From NCBI RefSeq assembly GCF_901000735.1, contig NC_081541.1:23171273-23235272 (forward strand): a stretch of DNA of 64,000 nt, given 5' to 3'. Made by a program: the position numbers and the translations under genes. Source of the DNA: Corylus avellana (taxonomy: Eukaryota; Streptophyta; Magnoliopsida; Fagales; Betulaceae). Positions 1-10,338 of the stretch are shown one piece after another (within the stretch, counting starts at the first letter, position 1; each line of letters opens with the position of its first letter). The notes below the pieces were generated by a model, which was given only the letters and a program-made list of their open reading frames with translations, was not told the origin of the DNA and did not search any database.

Positions 1-1157
1 CAAAAGGTTTTGATAGTGCGATCGATCGCAGGGTTACTGCGCTCAAGCGCACTACCAGAGAGGTCCAAGCCAAGCGCACAAGAAGCAGCCTCGATCGCAT
101 TTGCGATCGAACGCCTAACATAGGAGATCGATCACACACGGGCTGCGGTTAACCGCACCCGTGCGTGAGGAGCAAGACAGTAGTGCCCTATTCAAGAAAG
201 TCCTCGTTTTCAACCCTTCAAAACCCTAGGTGAACTAGAATGCAAAAGCTATGATTTTTAGGGTTTCTAGATTGTTCCTAAGGCCTATAAATAGACCCTT
301 AAGCCTTTAGAATTGACACACAATTCCAATGAAAAGAATTGGAGCTCTTCAAGTTCAAGTTTCGGGTTTATTCTTTTCCTCTTTATTTTATTTTATGAAG
401 ATGTTTAACATCAAACTCATGTATAACTAAAGTACTTAGTAGGGATAGATTGAAGCCCTAATCATGTTTATTTAATATTTCAATATTGGCGCCTTAGTGA
501 TAATCATATTGTGATGCTTAACTTGATTAATTCCTGTTTTATTGAATTCCCCATATATGTTTGCCTGATCAACATATGCATGTGGTGTGGATTAGTTAAT
601 TAAATAAATTTGGATGACCGAGTCCTGGTTTTAATAAGAGTAACAAAAGAATTTCACATCGGGTTCTTGAGGTAATCAACATGGAAAACCGGGAGTATAC
701 ACCCATGCCCTAGGTTCCGTGTCTTTATCGATTTCCAATCTATGCTTTCTTAAAGAACAACTTAGTATACACCCATGCTAAATCATTTAAGAAAGAAAAG
801 ACTTAGTGTATATACCCATGCCTAACTCGTTGCTTTGTTAAATCTATAGCTTGAGTATACACCCATGCCCTTAGGTTGGCAAACATTAGGTATTCATAAT
901 ATGGTTAAAGCATTGGCATATTGTTATATTATTTGAGCACGATTAGTGGTGGATATCAAAGCCCTACCTTTATTTTTATTAACTAAAAAATTAATCTTTT
1001 TTTTGTTTTACTTACGGAATTTATTTTAAGCAAAATTTAGCAATCCTCGTGAGAATAATCTCGTACTTGCACCCTATACTACCATATTGATCTTGTGCAC
1101 TTGCGAGTTAAACGTACAATTATTTGCCTATTAATTTAGGTAGATATTTGCACAACA
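1..1157 (+). repeat. 5' LTR (partial) of the Athila-like element
   Basis: Base 1 matches the 3' LTR at about 9349, so roughly 200 bases of the LTR lie outside the window; a full LTR would be about 1.35 kb, like the solo copy at 7610-8958. The LTR ends in GCACAACA just before the PBS. It carries a TATA box (286-293), an upstream cluster of GCGATCGATCGC-type motifs (15-190) and four dispersed copies of a TATACACCCATGC motif (about 690-870). Confidence 0.88.
286..293 (+). promoter_or_regulatory. LTR TATA box
   Basis: TATAAATA in the context CCTATAAATAGACC. The same box occurs at 22557-22564 and 26550-26557 in the LTRs of the related element; the solo LTR near 8138 has a changed version (AATAAATA). 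It follows the cluster of palindromic GATCGATC motifs, the layout expected of U3 enhancer plus core promoter. Confidence 0.7.
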
Positions 1158-1163
1158 AGTTTA

Positions 1164-1181
1164 TGGCGCCGTTGCCAGGGA
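1164..1181 (+). other. Primer binding site, tRNA-Asp type
   Basis: TGGCGCCGTTGCCAGGGA begins six bases after the LTR end. It is complementary to the 3' end of plant tRNA-Asp(GUC) apart from one base (A where related copies have G). tRNA-Asp priming is usual for Athila-group elements. Confidence 0.85.
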
Positions 1182-1337
1182 TTGTGTCAAATTTTGTTTA
1201 GAATTATTTTCCCACAGTTTAGTTATTTTAATTTTTAATTTTAATTCTGTTTTTATCAAAAATCAAAAATATTTTTCATTTTTATTTCCCTTTTTTCTGT
1301 TCTATTTCAACTCTGCGGCATCCTGTATTCTGTTACT

Positions 1338-2615
1338 GTGATCGAGCGAAGACCAAGTGCAGTCGAGTGCAATGTGATCGGGCGCAATTCCAAAGGACAT
1401 CTGGACAGCAGTACTGAAGCTACTGTGACTACAGAGGTAATTCTTTTTATGCAAGGTCGTCGATCTCAAACCTCAACCATCCTTCCACTTGATCCCGAAA
1501 ATGAGTGGACAATTCAACAAAGGCCTAGAGACAACTCCGACACAGAAGAAGAAGAAGAAGAAGTTGAGGAAACAATGGAAGATCAGCTGGAGAACCTGCC
1601 ACCAATGCGAAGACCCATGAAACAAGCTTTCATCCCGAAAAACCTCAACCAGCCATCATGTATTGCTTATCAACCGAAGGTGGAAGGTAATTACTATATA
1701 TCCCCGCAAATACTTAATGCTTTGACTCACTTTAAGGGCACAGCTACTGAGGATCCTAACTTGCATCTTAAGGAATTCTTTGATCTATGCAAGCTTCAGA
1801 ACATACAGGGCCTAACTCCAGAGAGACTCAGGTTAGTCCTCTTTCCTTTTTCTTTGAAAGATAATGCTAAATTGTGGTATAATTCCTTGCTTGTAGATTC
1901 CATTCATACTTGGGAAAAGTTAGCCACTAAGTTCCCAAAAAAGTTTTTCCCAGCTCAAAAGACGAGGCAGCTAAAAAAGGAGATTCAATATTTTCAACAG
2001 AGAGATGGAGACCTTTTCTTTGAGGCATGTGACCACTTCAATGCGCTGCTTCTTAAGTGTCCACATCATAACATACCTCAAGATGATTAGGTACAAATTT
2101 TTTATGAAGGGTTAGATGACACTAACAAAGGAATGATTGATTCAGCTTGTGGAGGTGCACTTATGGAAAAGAGCAGTGAGGAAGCCATGAAGGTCTTCGA
2201 AATACTGAGTGAACACTCCCAACAATTCTATTTCAGAGGAAGGCAAGGAGTAAAAAGTAAGGTCATGTATGAAGTGAACCTGAATGGTGGATCACAAAAT
2301 CAGATGGCTGCCATGGAGAGGAAGCTAGATATGATTGTCAAAGCCATGACTGCGCAAAACATCTCGCCTAGTGAACAAGCCGCACAACTCGAGGTATGTG
2401 CCATATGTTCCCATTCTGATCACTCTACTGAGACTTGTCCTTTGTACTCATTTGTAGATCAGGAGCAAGTGAATTATGTGGGAAAGCATAATTATCCTCC
2501 CAAGAACAATCCATACTCCAACACCTATAATTCAGGGTGGCATAACCACCCCAATTTCTCATGGAGTAACAATCGGAATGTTCTGAACCCTCAAGGACAG
2601 CAAAAGAACCCCTAA
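1338..2615 (+). pseudogene. gag (capsid and nucleocapsid) remnant
   Basis: The first open stretch (1338-2090) holds an acidic run followed by a retrotransposon capsid domain with the typical LKEFFDLCKLQNIQG and NAKLWYNSL segments. A TAG at 2088-2090 interrupts it; the same frame continues at 2133-2615 and carries a zinc knuckle, CAICSHSDHSTETC (CX2CX4HX4C), near 2395-2437. A TAA at 2613-2615 breaks the frame again. Gag would form the particle and bind genomic RNA. The zinc knuckle places nucleocapsid at the C-terminal side, as in autonomous gypsy elements, in contrast to the pol-less relatives elsewhere in this window. Confidence 0.82.
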
Positions 2616-2642
2616 CAACCAGTCCAACCAGCTTAGGAGCCA

Positions 2643-3893
2643 ATGAAAGATGACCTGGAGAGTCTTGTACAACGATTTGTGATTACAAAACAAGAAACCA
2701 ATACAAAGAATGATCAGTCCATTCAAAAGACAGAGCAAGCTATTCAAAGACTAGAAGTACAAATGGGGCAAATGGCTAAGGAGCTTAGTGAAAGAAAGAT
2801 GGGTGAATTGCCATCCCAAACAATACCCAATCTAGGGGGTCACCAGCAGCTAAAAGCAGTCACAACCCTTAGAAATGGTATAATCATAGGAGCAGATGAG
2901 CCAGCACAAGCATCTCCAGATGAAGCCTTAACATCCAAGGTAAGTAAAATGGAGAAGGTGAATGCACAACCCTTCCCTCAAAGGTTAGTAAAGCCAAAGA
3001 AAGAAAAACAGCTTCTTGATATTTTTTAGACTTTGAGAAAAGTAAAGATTAACATTCCTTTATTGGATGCAATTAAACAACTTCCCTCATATGCTAAATT
3101 TTCAAAGGATTGTTGCACTCATAAAAGGAAGTCTCAGGAGCTTGAGACAATGGCTTTAACAGAGGAGGTAAGTGTAGTGCTATTAAGAAAACTACCACCA
3201 AAGCTAAAAGATCCAGGTAGTTTTACTATTCCTTGCAGGATAGGAGACCATCTTTTTGAAAAGGCACTACTAGATCTAGGGGTAGGGGTTAATTTGTTGC
3301 CTTACACTGTGTATGAGAAACTGGGTTTGGGGAAGCTTCAACCAACATCTATCACTTTGCAACTGGCAGACAAAAGCATCAAAAGACCAAGAGGTATTCT
3401 TGAGGATGTCTTGGTAAAGGTAGGTGAATTCATTTTACCTGGTGATTTTATTGTTTTGGATATGGAAGAATCCCCTATGCCATCACTTTTGCCTATCATC
3501 TTAGGGAGACCCTTTATGAGAACTGCTGATACTAAAATATGTGTGAAAAAGGGTATTGTAAGTATGAAAGTGAATGGTGAAAAGATAGAGTTCAAAATAT
3601 TCAATGCATTGAAATTACCTCAAGATGAGTTAGAATGCTTCAATGTCTGTATGGTCCAAGGCATTGTTGAGAAAGTTTTTCAGGCCCATCACATTAACTC
3701 GATGGAGGCCACCCTCACCCATAGTTTCATAAGATTGGACATTGAGTCAAAATCTAAGATGTTACTGATGACATCATTGAAGCCGTGCACCTTCTTGAGG
3801 CTTCTCCAAAGTATCCTAGTAAGTACACTCCTCCTTTTGAGACTCTTGTGCCTACTAATACTACTCTTGTTCCTTATATTGTCCAGGCACTGA
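2643..3893 (+). pseudogene. gag tail and aspartic protease remnant
   Basis: The frame of gag continues after a stop. 2643-3029 encodes a coiled-coil-like stretch (QAIQRLEVQMGQMAKELSE) typical of the Gag-Pol junction in Athila elements. 3033-3893 contains the retropepsin core ALLDLGVGVNLLPYTVYEKL, with the active-site motif as DLG rather than DSG or DTG, then the ILGRPF segment near 3500-3520. The protease would cleave the polyprotein. A stop at 3027-3029 and a frame change near 3770 make this non-functional. Confidence 0.82.
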
Positions 3894-3908
3894 TATTGGA
3901 ATTGAAGC

Positions 3909-5327
3909 TTGCCAGAGCATCTGACATATGCCCACTTAGGAGAAAACAAGACATTACCAGTCATAGTTGTTGTAAATCTAAGTTGTGGGGAAAAAGAGAA
4001 GCTGTTAAGAGTTCTTAGAGAGCATAAAACTGCTTTGGGATGGACCATTGCTGACATCAAAGGGATAAGTCCAGCCAAGTGCATGCATCAAATCTTCCTT
4101 GAAGATGAAGAAAAGCCAACCACGGATGCACAGAGAAGACTCAACCCACACATGAAAGAGGTAGTCAAGGCAGAGGTATTGAAACTGTTGGATGTTGGCA
4201 TTATCTACCCCATCTTAGACAGTAAATGGGTAAGTCCAGTTCAAGTTGTTCCAAGGAAGAGTGGGATCACAGTGGTGAAGAATGAAGATGATGAGATGAA
4301 ACCTACGAGAATACCACTGGTTGGAGGGTATGCATTGACTATAGAAAGCTGAACAAGGTGACAAGAAAAAATCATTTCCCCATACCCTTCATTGATTAGA
4401 TGCTAGAGAGGTTAGCTAGCCATAGTTACTACTGCTTTTTGGATGGGTACAATGGTTACAACCAAATTGCAATAGCACCAGAGGATCAAGAGAAGACCAC
4501 CTTCACATATCCTTTTGGCACATTTGCCTACAGAAGGATGCCATTTGGATTACACAATGCACCGGCCAACTTTCAAAGATGCATGATGAGCATTCTCTCA
4601 GATATGGTGGAGAAATTCATTGAGGTATTTTTGGATGATTTTAGCATTTTTGGTTCTAATTTTGATGAATGCCTTGATCATGTGAAGAGTGTCCTCAAGA
4701 GGTATGACGAATGCAATTTAGTGCTCAATTGGGAAAAATGTCACTTCATGGTTCAACAAGGCATTGTGTTGGGTCATTCCATTTCCAGCAAGGGCATTAA
4801 GGTGGATAAGGCCAAGATTGATATCATCTGCAAACTCCCTTCCTCCTATGACAGCAAAGGGTGTAAGAAGTTTCCTTGGACATGCCGGGTTTTACAGAAG
4901 ATTCATTAAGGATTACTCCAAGATTTCTAGACCACTCTGTGCACTGCTAGCCAAGGATGCCAAGTTTGAATGGACTGAAGAATGCATGACTGCCTTCAAC
5001 ACACTAAAAAAGTTGTTCACATCTGCACCAATAATGATGGCACCTGATTGGAGTCTTCCATTTGAGCTCATGTGCGATGCTAGTGACTTTGCCTTGGGAG
5101 CTGTCTTAGGTCAAAGAATAAATAAGGTACCTCATGCTATTTACCATGCTTTGAGAACATTGAATGATGCTCAGCTAAATTATTCTACCACTGAGAAAGA
5201 ATTGTTAGCTGTCATCTTTGCTTTGGAGAAGTTTAGATCGTACCTAATTGGTTCTAAGGTTATTGTATTGACTGACCATGCTGCTTTGAGATATTTATTT
5301 GCTAAGAAAGATGCAAAGCCTAGATAA
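3909..5327 (+). pseudogene. reverse transcriptase and RNase H remnant
   Basis: RT blocks run in order: RRLNPHMKEVV near 4135, KWVSPVQVVPRKSG near 4226, FLDGYNGYNQIAIAPEDQ (about 4437-4490), FGTFAYRRMPFGLHNAP and the catalytic box VFLDDFSIFG (near 4627-4656). RNase H follows with [19 protein letters not shown] and [11 protein letters not shown]. The wording after the NWEKCHF block is Athila-like. The reading frame changes near 4310-4330 and near 4855, and a TAA lies at 5325-5327. Coding similarity carries on past the stop for about 100 bases (DLEIRDKKGSENVV). Confidence 0.88.
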
Positions 5328-5515
5328 ATCAAATGGGTACTATTACTATAAGAATTTGACCTTGAGATTAGAGACAAGAAGGGCAGTGAGAATGTAGTGA
5401 TATATCACCTATCTAGGCTACTTCATGAAGAAGAAAGGGATAAGCTTCCTTTGAATGAGAATTTAGAAATGAGCAGTTGTTTACAGGTGAGGTCCAACTT
5501 CCATGGTATGCAGAT

Positions 5516-5578
5516 ATTGTTAATTATATAACTGCCAAGGTTTTTATAGACATTGTTATTGTTAATTATATAACTGCC
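5516..5578 (+). repeat. 42-bp tandem duplication in pol linker
   Basis: ATTGTTAATTATATAACTGCC occurs at 5516-5536 and again at 5558-5578. The duplication lies between the RNase H and integrase parts and adds stops, so it probably arose after the element died. Confidence 0.75.
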
Positions 5579-5597
5579 TAGTCAAGAAAGGAAGAGG

Positions 5598-6581
5598 TTG
5601 ATGTCTATATCTAGACATTACAATTGGGATGACCCCTATCTGTTCAAATTCTGCCATGACCAAATCATCAGAAGGTGTGTCTCAGAGGAGAAGCACTTGA
5701 GCATATTACAACATTGCCATCAGTTTGCTTGTGGAGGACACTTTGGGGCCAAAAGAATAGCTCTTAAGGTATTACAATCTGGTTTTTATTGGCCTAATGT
5801 ATTTAAGGATGCCTTTTTGTTATGCAGCACTTGTAATAGATGCCAGAGGACACGTAACATCTCATCCAGAAATCAGATGCCATTGTAAAATATTCAAGTG
5901 GTAGAACTCTTTGATGTATGGGGTATTGACTTCATGGGTCCATTTTCTAACTCATATGGTTATTTATATATTCTTGTGGGTGTGGATTATGTGTCTAAAT
6001 GGGTCGAGGCTATCCCCTCAAAGACTAATGATCATAAAGTGGTTGTGAAGTTTTTGCAGGAAAACATCTTTGCTAGGTTTGGGACACCAAGGGCAATAAT
6101 TAGTGATGGAGGTAGCCACTTCAACAATTATGCCTTTGCTTCTTTGATAAAGAAGTATGGGATTACCCATAAGGTTGGCACTCCATACCATCCTCAAACC
6201 AGTGGACAAGTGGAGATAAGCAATAGAGAGATCAAAAGCATCCTAGAAAGGACAGTGAACCCCAGCAGGAAGGATTGGTCTTTGCGCTTAAATGATGCAC
6301 TATGGGCCTATAGGATTGCATACAAGACGCCTATCGGTATGTCCCCATATCGGTTGGTCTTTGAAAAAGCATGTCATCTACCAGTGGAGTTGGAGCACAG
6401 AGCATATTGGGCCATCAAGAAGTTCAACTTTGACATGAAACAAGCTTTGGAGGTTCACAGTCCAGAAAGTAATCAGACATTCAAGGTGAATGGATATATA
6501 GTAAAGCCATATATTGAAGTGAAATTGGTACCAAGAGATGAAGATTTTACATTCCAATCTATCCAATATGCAGAGCAGTAG
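5598..6581 (+). pseudogene. integrase remnant
   Basis: 5598-5888 encodes the N-terminal H2C2 zinc-binding domain, with GGHFGAKRIALKVLQ, FYWPNVFKDA and the Cys pair CNRCQR. A TAA ends it; the same frame resumes at 5898. 5898-6581 carries the catalytic core: WGIDFMGPF (first Asp), [11 protein letters not shown] (second Asp) and [16 protein letters not shown] (Glu), then [20 protein letters not shown]. This part is a clean open frame of 227 codons. No env-like ORF follows. Confidence 0.88.
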
Positions 6582-6594
6582 TACTGAAGTAGAA

Positions 6595-6650
6595 CCATAG
6601 TCTGGCTGAAGACGTTAAACTTAGCGCTCATGGGAGGCATCCCATAGTTT
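6595..6650 (+). other. Conserved post-pol motif with a small hairpin
   Basis: Directly after the pol stop lies CCATAGTCTGGCTGAAGAC, then TTAAACTTAGCGCT and a 6-bp stem ATGGGA / TCCCAT with a GGCA loop (6630-6645). The block recurs at 24759-24810 in the pol-less element, where the stem is ATGGG / CCCAT. Blocks like this are common at this place in Athila-like elements; the function is not known to me. Confidence 0.7.
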
Positions 6651-6739
6651 ATCTTGTTATTTTTCAATTTGTTTTTCAATTTATTTTTATGTTTATCTTT
6701 AGTTTTGTTTTTGTTTCTTTTTTATTTGTTTTTGTGTTT

Positions 6740-7018
6740 TATTTTGCAAGGACAAGTGTGCTTCAATGCAAGTGTGGGGGTGTACTATGAGCCAGACAGT
6801 TTCAAATCACAAAATAAAACTGGGACAAAGTGTGTGTAAAGTGTCTCCTATACCCCTAAACTTAAATTACACACTGTCCCCAATATGTCTATAACATGGA
6901 AAGAATTTACCCGGGATATGGACGAAACTGTCTGGCTCATAGCACACGCCCAAACTTGAATTGAAGCACACTTGTCCCTGCAAAATAAAACACAAAAACA
7001 AATAAAAACAAAAAACAA

Positions 7019-7021
<3 letters not shown>
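6740..7021. repeat. Inverted duplication (foldback) in the element's 3' region
   Basis: The segment around CAAGTGTGCTTCAATGCAAG (6753-6806) reappears as its reverse complement at about 6930-6990. 6815-7020 as a whole reads as the reverse complement of the region matching 24935-25090 in the related element. An internal piece was therefore copied and inverted here. An (AT)n tract at about 7022-7070 sits at its right edge. Confidence 0.75.
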
Positions 7022-7066
<45 letters not shown>

Positions 7067-7070
7067 TATA
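7022..7070. repeat. (AT)n microsatellite
   Basis: About 25 AT units with one interruption, at the right boundary of the inverted segment. The related element has a (GT)n tract at the equivalent place (about 25371-25387). Confidence 0.9.
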
Positions 7071-7609
7071 AAAAAATGATCATTGATAAGCTTTTCACTA
7101 AGTAATTGGACCTCTTACCTCATTAAGCATTGAGTGTTCACGTCAAAAGATGAAGAATTAGTAATGTCATTAGTAATTACACCTAATGCCCTAAAACCAT
7201 CTAGTTTGGGAGTCATTGACTTAACACTCACTACATGGGTCAATTAGAAAGCTTAAGGGAACCAAACATTGCACAGCCTCACCAAAAAGAAAAAAACAAA
7301 AAGAGAGAAAAAGAAAAGTTATGCCATAGATATTCATTCTAACATAAATTTCAGTGAACTTTGAGATATTGAGACTTTGCACATTGGAAATAATTGGAAG
7401 CTTCATATTTGTGTGCTAGTTCACTTTACATTGTTTCGAACTTGTGATGCCTTAGCCTGTCTTTTAAAAGTGATTAAACTTTAAAATTCCAATTCATTGT
7501 GAAGATGGAGTTTATCTTTTTAAGCTTGATAATGAATGAGAATCATGGTTTTGAGTGACACTTGAATTTTTGAATAACATGACTTTTGCATAATGTTTGT
7601 GGGTAACAT

Positions 7610-8958
7610 TGTTAAGTGCCAAAATATTCATAGTTTAGCCATTAAACTTATATGTGTTAATTCCTTTGTGTTATTAGTTTGTGCTATTTTACTTCCTTTT
7701 TGTATTTTCTTTGTTTTATAGATTTTGGGAGAAAAGAAAGCATTCCTAGAAGTATCGGGCTTAAAGGATAAAATTGGGAAAAGGCTAGAAGACTTGCAAC
7801 AAGCAAAAGCATTCTGGTAGTGTGATCAATCGCAGGAGACCTTCGATCGAGCGCACTTCTAGAGAATTCCAGACGAGCGAGTGCAAGGCGTGCGCTCGTG
7901 TGCACAAGAGAAGACTCGATCGCATTGCGATCGAGCGCAGAAGACATACGATCGATCGCAGAGGTGCGATCGAGCGCACACGGGATGCGATCGAGCTCAC
8001 CCGTGCGCTGGAGAATTCCAGAAGCTGCGTCCCGACTCCCTTTGCTTTCCATATTAGGGTTTTTCTAGTCCTAGTTGCACTAGGACTAAACCATACGAGT
8101 TTACTAGGGTTTCTAGGTTTTCTAGAGTATTCCTAAGCCAATAAATAGACCTCTAAACCTTGAGAATAATCATCCTGGAAGAGACACAACTTTGGGGAGA
8201 GGAATTTGAGGCTACTTCTAGGAGCATTTTTCGGTTCTTTCTTTCCCTTTTCTTTTTAGTTTTATTTTAATTATGTGTAAGTAACTCTTAAGGAGGGCTA
8301 GATTGAAGCCCTAATTATGTTTATTTAATATTTCAATATTGGCACCTTTGTGATAATCATATTGTGTTGCTTAACTTGATTAATTCGTGTTTTCTTGAAT
8401 TCCTCATATGTATGTGATTGGCCATTATATGCATGTGGTATGGATTAGTTAATTAAATCAATTTGGATGATCAAGTCTTGGGTTTAATAAGAGTAACAAA
8501 TTAAATCAACACCGGGTTCTTAGGTTAATCAACATGGGAAACCGGGAGTAGACACCCATGCTAAATCCTCTAAGAAAGAAAAGAATTAGAGTAGACTCCC
8601 ATGCCTAATTTGTTGCTTAGGGAAATCAATAGCTTAAGGAGTAGACACCCATATCCTTAGGTTGGTAAACATTAGGTATTCATAATATGATTGGATTATT
8701 GGCATATTGTTATATTATCTAAGTATGATTAGTGGTGGATATCAATGCCCTACCTTTTATTTATCTTTATTTCTTTTCTTTAGTACCAATATCAATCTAG
8801 TGATAATTTTGTTATTCTAATTAATTCTAAAATAAAATCAACAATCTCCGTGGGATCGATCTTGTACTTGCTACACTATACTATCGTTTGATCTTGTGCA
8901 CTTGTGAGTAAAACGTACTAAATATTATCTATTAATTTAAGTAGTATTTGGCACAACA
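7610..8958 (+). mobile_element. Solo LTR of the same family, inserted in the 3' region
   Basis: The LTR starts TGTTAAGTGCC and ends GGCACAACA, 1349 bp. It is flanked by the 5-bp target duplication AACAT (7605-7609 and 8959-8963). The host sequence on the two sides joins cleanly when compared with the uninterrupted relative at 25960-25990. No internal sequence is present, so LTR-LTR recombination has removed it. The LTR carries the GATCGATC motif cluster at about 7818-8010 and three TAGACACCCATGC-like motifs (8540-8660). Open frames here (for example 7822-8136) are LTR sequence, not genes. Confidence 0.93.
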
Positions 8959-9139
8959 AACATTCCTGGAAAACTCTCATGAGACTTCACTCGTCCTCTA
9001 GGGAGTTCCTAGAGGTTTAAAAGGCTTGTTGCATATGCTACATGCAATTGTACATCCCACAAAAGATGGATTTATTTTTTTGTTATCTGTTTTTCATTTT
9101 GTTTTCAGTTTTGTATTGCTAAGGGACTAGCAATATGTA

Positions 9140-9151
9140 AGTTTGAGGGTG
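9140..9151 (+). other. Polypurine tract before the 3' LTR
   Basis: AAGTTTGAGGGTG stands immediately before TGTTAAGTGCC. The equivalent place in the complete element (26151-26163) reads AAGTTTGGGGGTG, so one G has become A here. Confidence 0.75.
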
Positions 9152-9440
9152 TGTTAAGTGCCAAAATATTCATATTTTAAGCCCTTAACTTATATTTGTT
9201 AATTCCTTAGTTTTGTTAGTTTATGCTATTTTAGTTCTTTTATGTGTTTTTTGTGTTTTTGTAGGCTTTTGGAAGAAAAGAAAGTATTTCTGGAAGTCTC
9301 AGGCCTAAAGGACAAAATTGGGAAAAAGCAAGAAGATTTGAGTCAAGCAAAAGGTTCTAATAGTGCGATCGATCGCAGGGTTACTGCGCTTGAGTACACT
9401 ACCAAAAAGGTCCAAGCCAAGATGAGCAAGGCGCACTCGC
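9152..9440 (+). repeat. 3' LTR, truncated at 9440
   Basis: It begins TGTTAAGTGCCAAAATATTC and aligns with the start of the other LTRs of the family, including the GATCGATCGC motif (9365-9380). Similarity ends around 9440, where the sequence passes within a few bases into minus-strand coding sequence of internal region B (compare 14748 onwards). The junction lies in CGCACTTCCTTGTC. Confidence 0.8.
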
Positions 9441-10266
9441 ACTTCCTTGTCATTAGACACTTTTGGAGTTTTTGGGGGCTCAAGTTGCTCAACTTGCTCC
9501 TCTTTTTCTTGCACCTCATGGTTATACACATTGAAAGGCTCAGCTACTAATGAAGATGAGTTAGGAAATAATATCTTAGTGGTTTCCCCATTGTCAGTTC
9601 GCACCTCAGGAGTAGGATCCAATATTGCATCTGCTTGCTCAAGTAACTTATCCAAATCGAAATCATCTCCAAATTAAACATGGCATGCTTCCAAAGGATC
9701 CTCTAGACTTGGCTTATTAACAGTCTCCTTGACAACTTCCTCACTCCCAAATGTGTTGGTGTCATCCTCATCAATCATGTATTGCCCTCTTGCCATCTCT
9801 TGACTTTGAAGCTCTTCTTCGTCTATTTTGTTGAGTTCAGCAACTGGATGACCAAGCTGTCCTTCCAACTTTTCAATTGAATAAGTGTTAGCCATGGTTG
9901 TATCCTTAATTTCTTGAATGGGTTGGGAGCTGACCATGGTGGCATCTTTAAGCTCTTGCAAGGTTTGGCCATTAGATTGTATGCACGCTCTGAGGGTGTC
10001 TTCCAATGATAAATCTTGTGGAGGATAATAGCAAGGTGATGGGGTAGAGGTAAGGGTGTCAAAAATAACCGGGAAACCGGAACCGGGACCGGAAAACCGG
10101 AAAACCGGGAAACCGGAAGCCGGGAAACCGGGGACCGGTTCCGGTTCCGGTTGCCCAAAAAAAAAAACCGGGACCCCGGTTCCGGTCCCGGTTTTTGGCA
10201 CCCGGTAAAAACCGGGAAAACCGGAACCGGGTTTTATTTTATTAAATAATATTTATATATTATTAT

Positions 10267-10338
<72 letters not shown>

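Larger units (their letters stand above)
1..9440 (+). mobile_element. Athila-type Ty3/gypsy retrotransposon, degenerate, 5' LTR cut by window edge
   Basis: Order read in the sequence: partial 5' LTR, PBS matching tRNA-Asp, gag, protease, reverse transcriptase, RNase H, integrase, a long non-coding 3' region, a polypurine tract and a truncated 3' LTR. Protease-RT-RNaseH-IN order is that of Ty3/gypsy, and the PBS and RT wording fit the Athila lineage. The element is dead: several in-frame stops and at least four frame changes break the polyprotein. The 3' region is interrupted by a solo LTR of the same family and contains an inverted segment. The 3' LTR stops near 9440, where minus-strand sequence of a related element begins. 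Confidence 0.88.

Noticed and set aside
690..870. Regular TATACACCCATGC repeats resembling a repeat-spacer array
   Set aside because: Units are short and variable, spacing irregular, host is a plant and the sequence is inside an LTR; not CRISPR.
6581..7000. Search for an env-like ORF after integrase, as in some Athila elements
   Set aside because: Only a short T-rich open frame (6654-6839) was found, with no signal peptide plus membrane-anchor layout that could be trusted.
7684..8136. Overlapping open frames on both strands with repeated Ile-Asp-Arg and Arg-Ser-Ile words
   Set aside because: They read the GCGATCGATCGC motif cluster of the solo LTR in different frames; the palindromic repeats open both strands.
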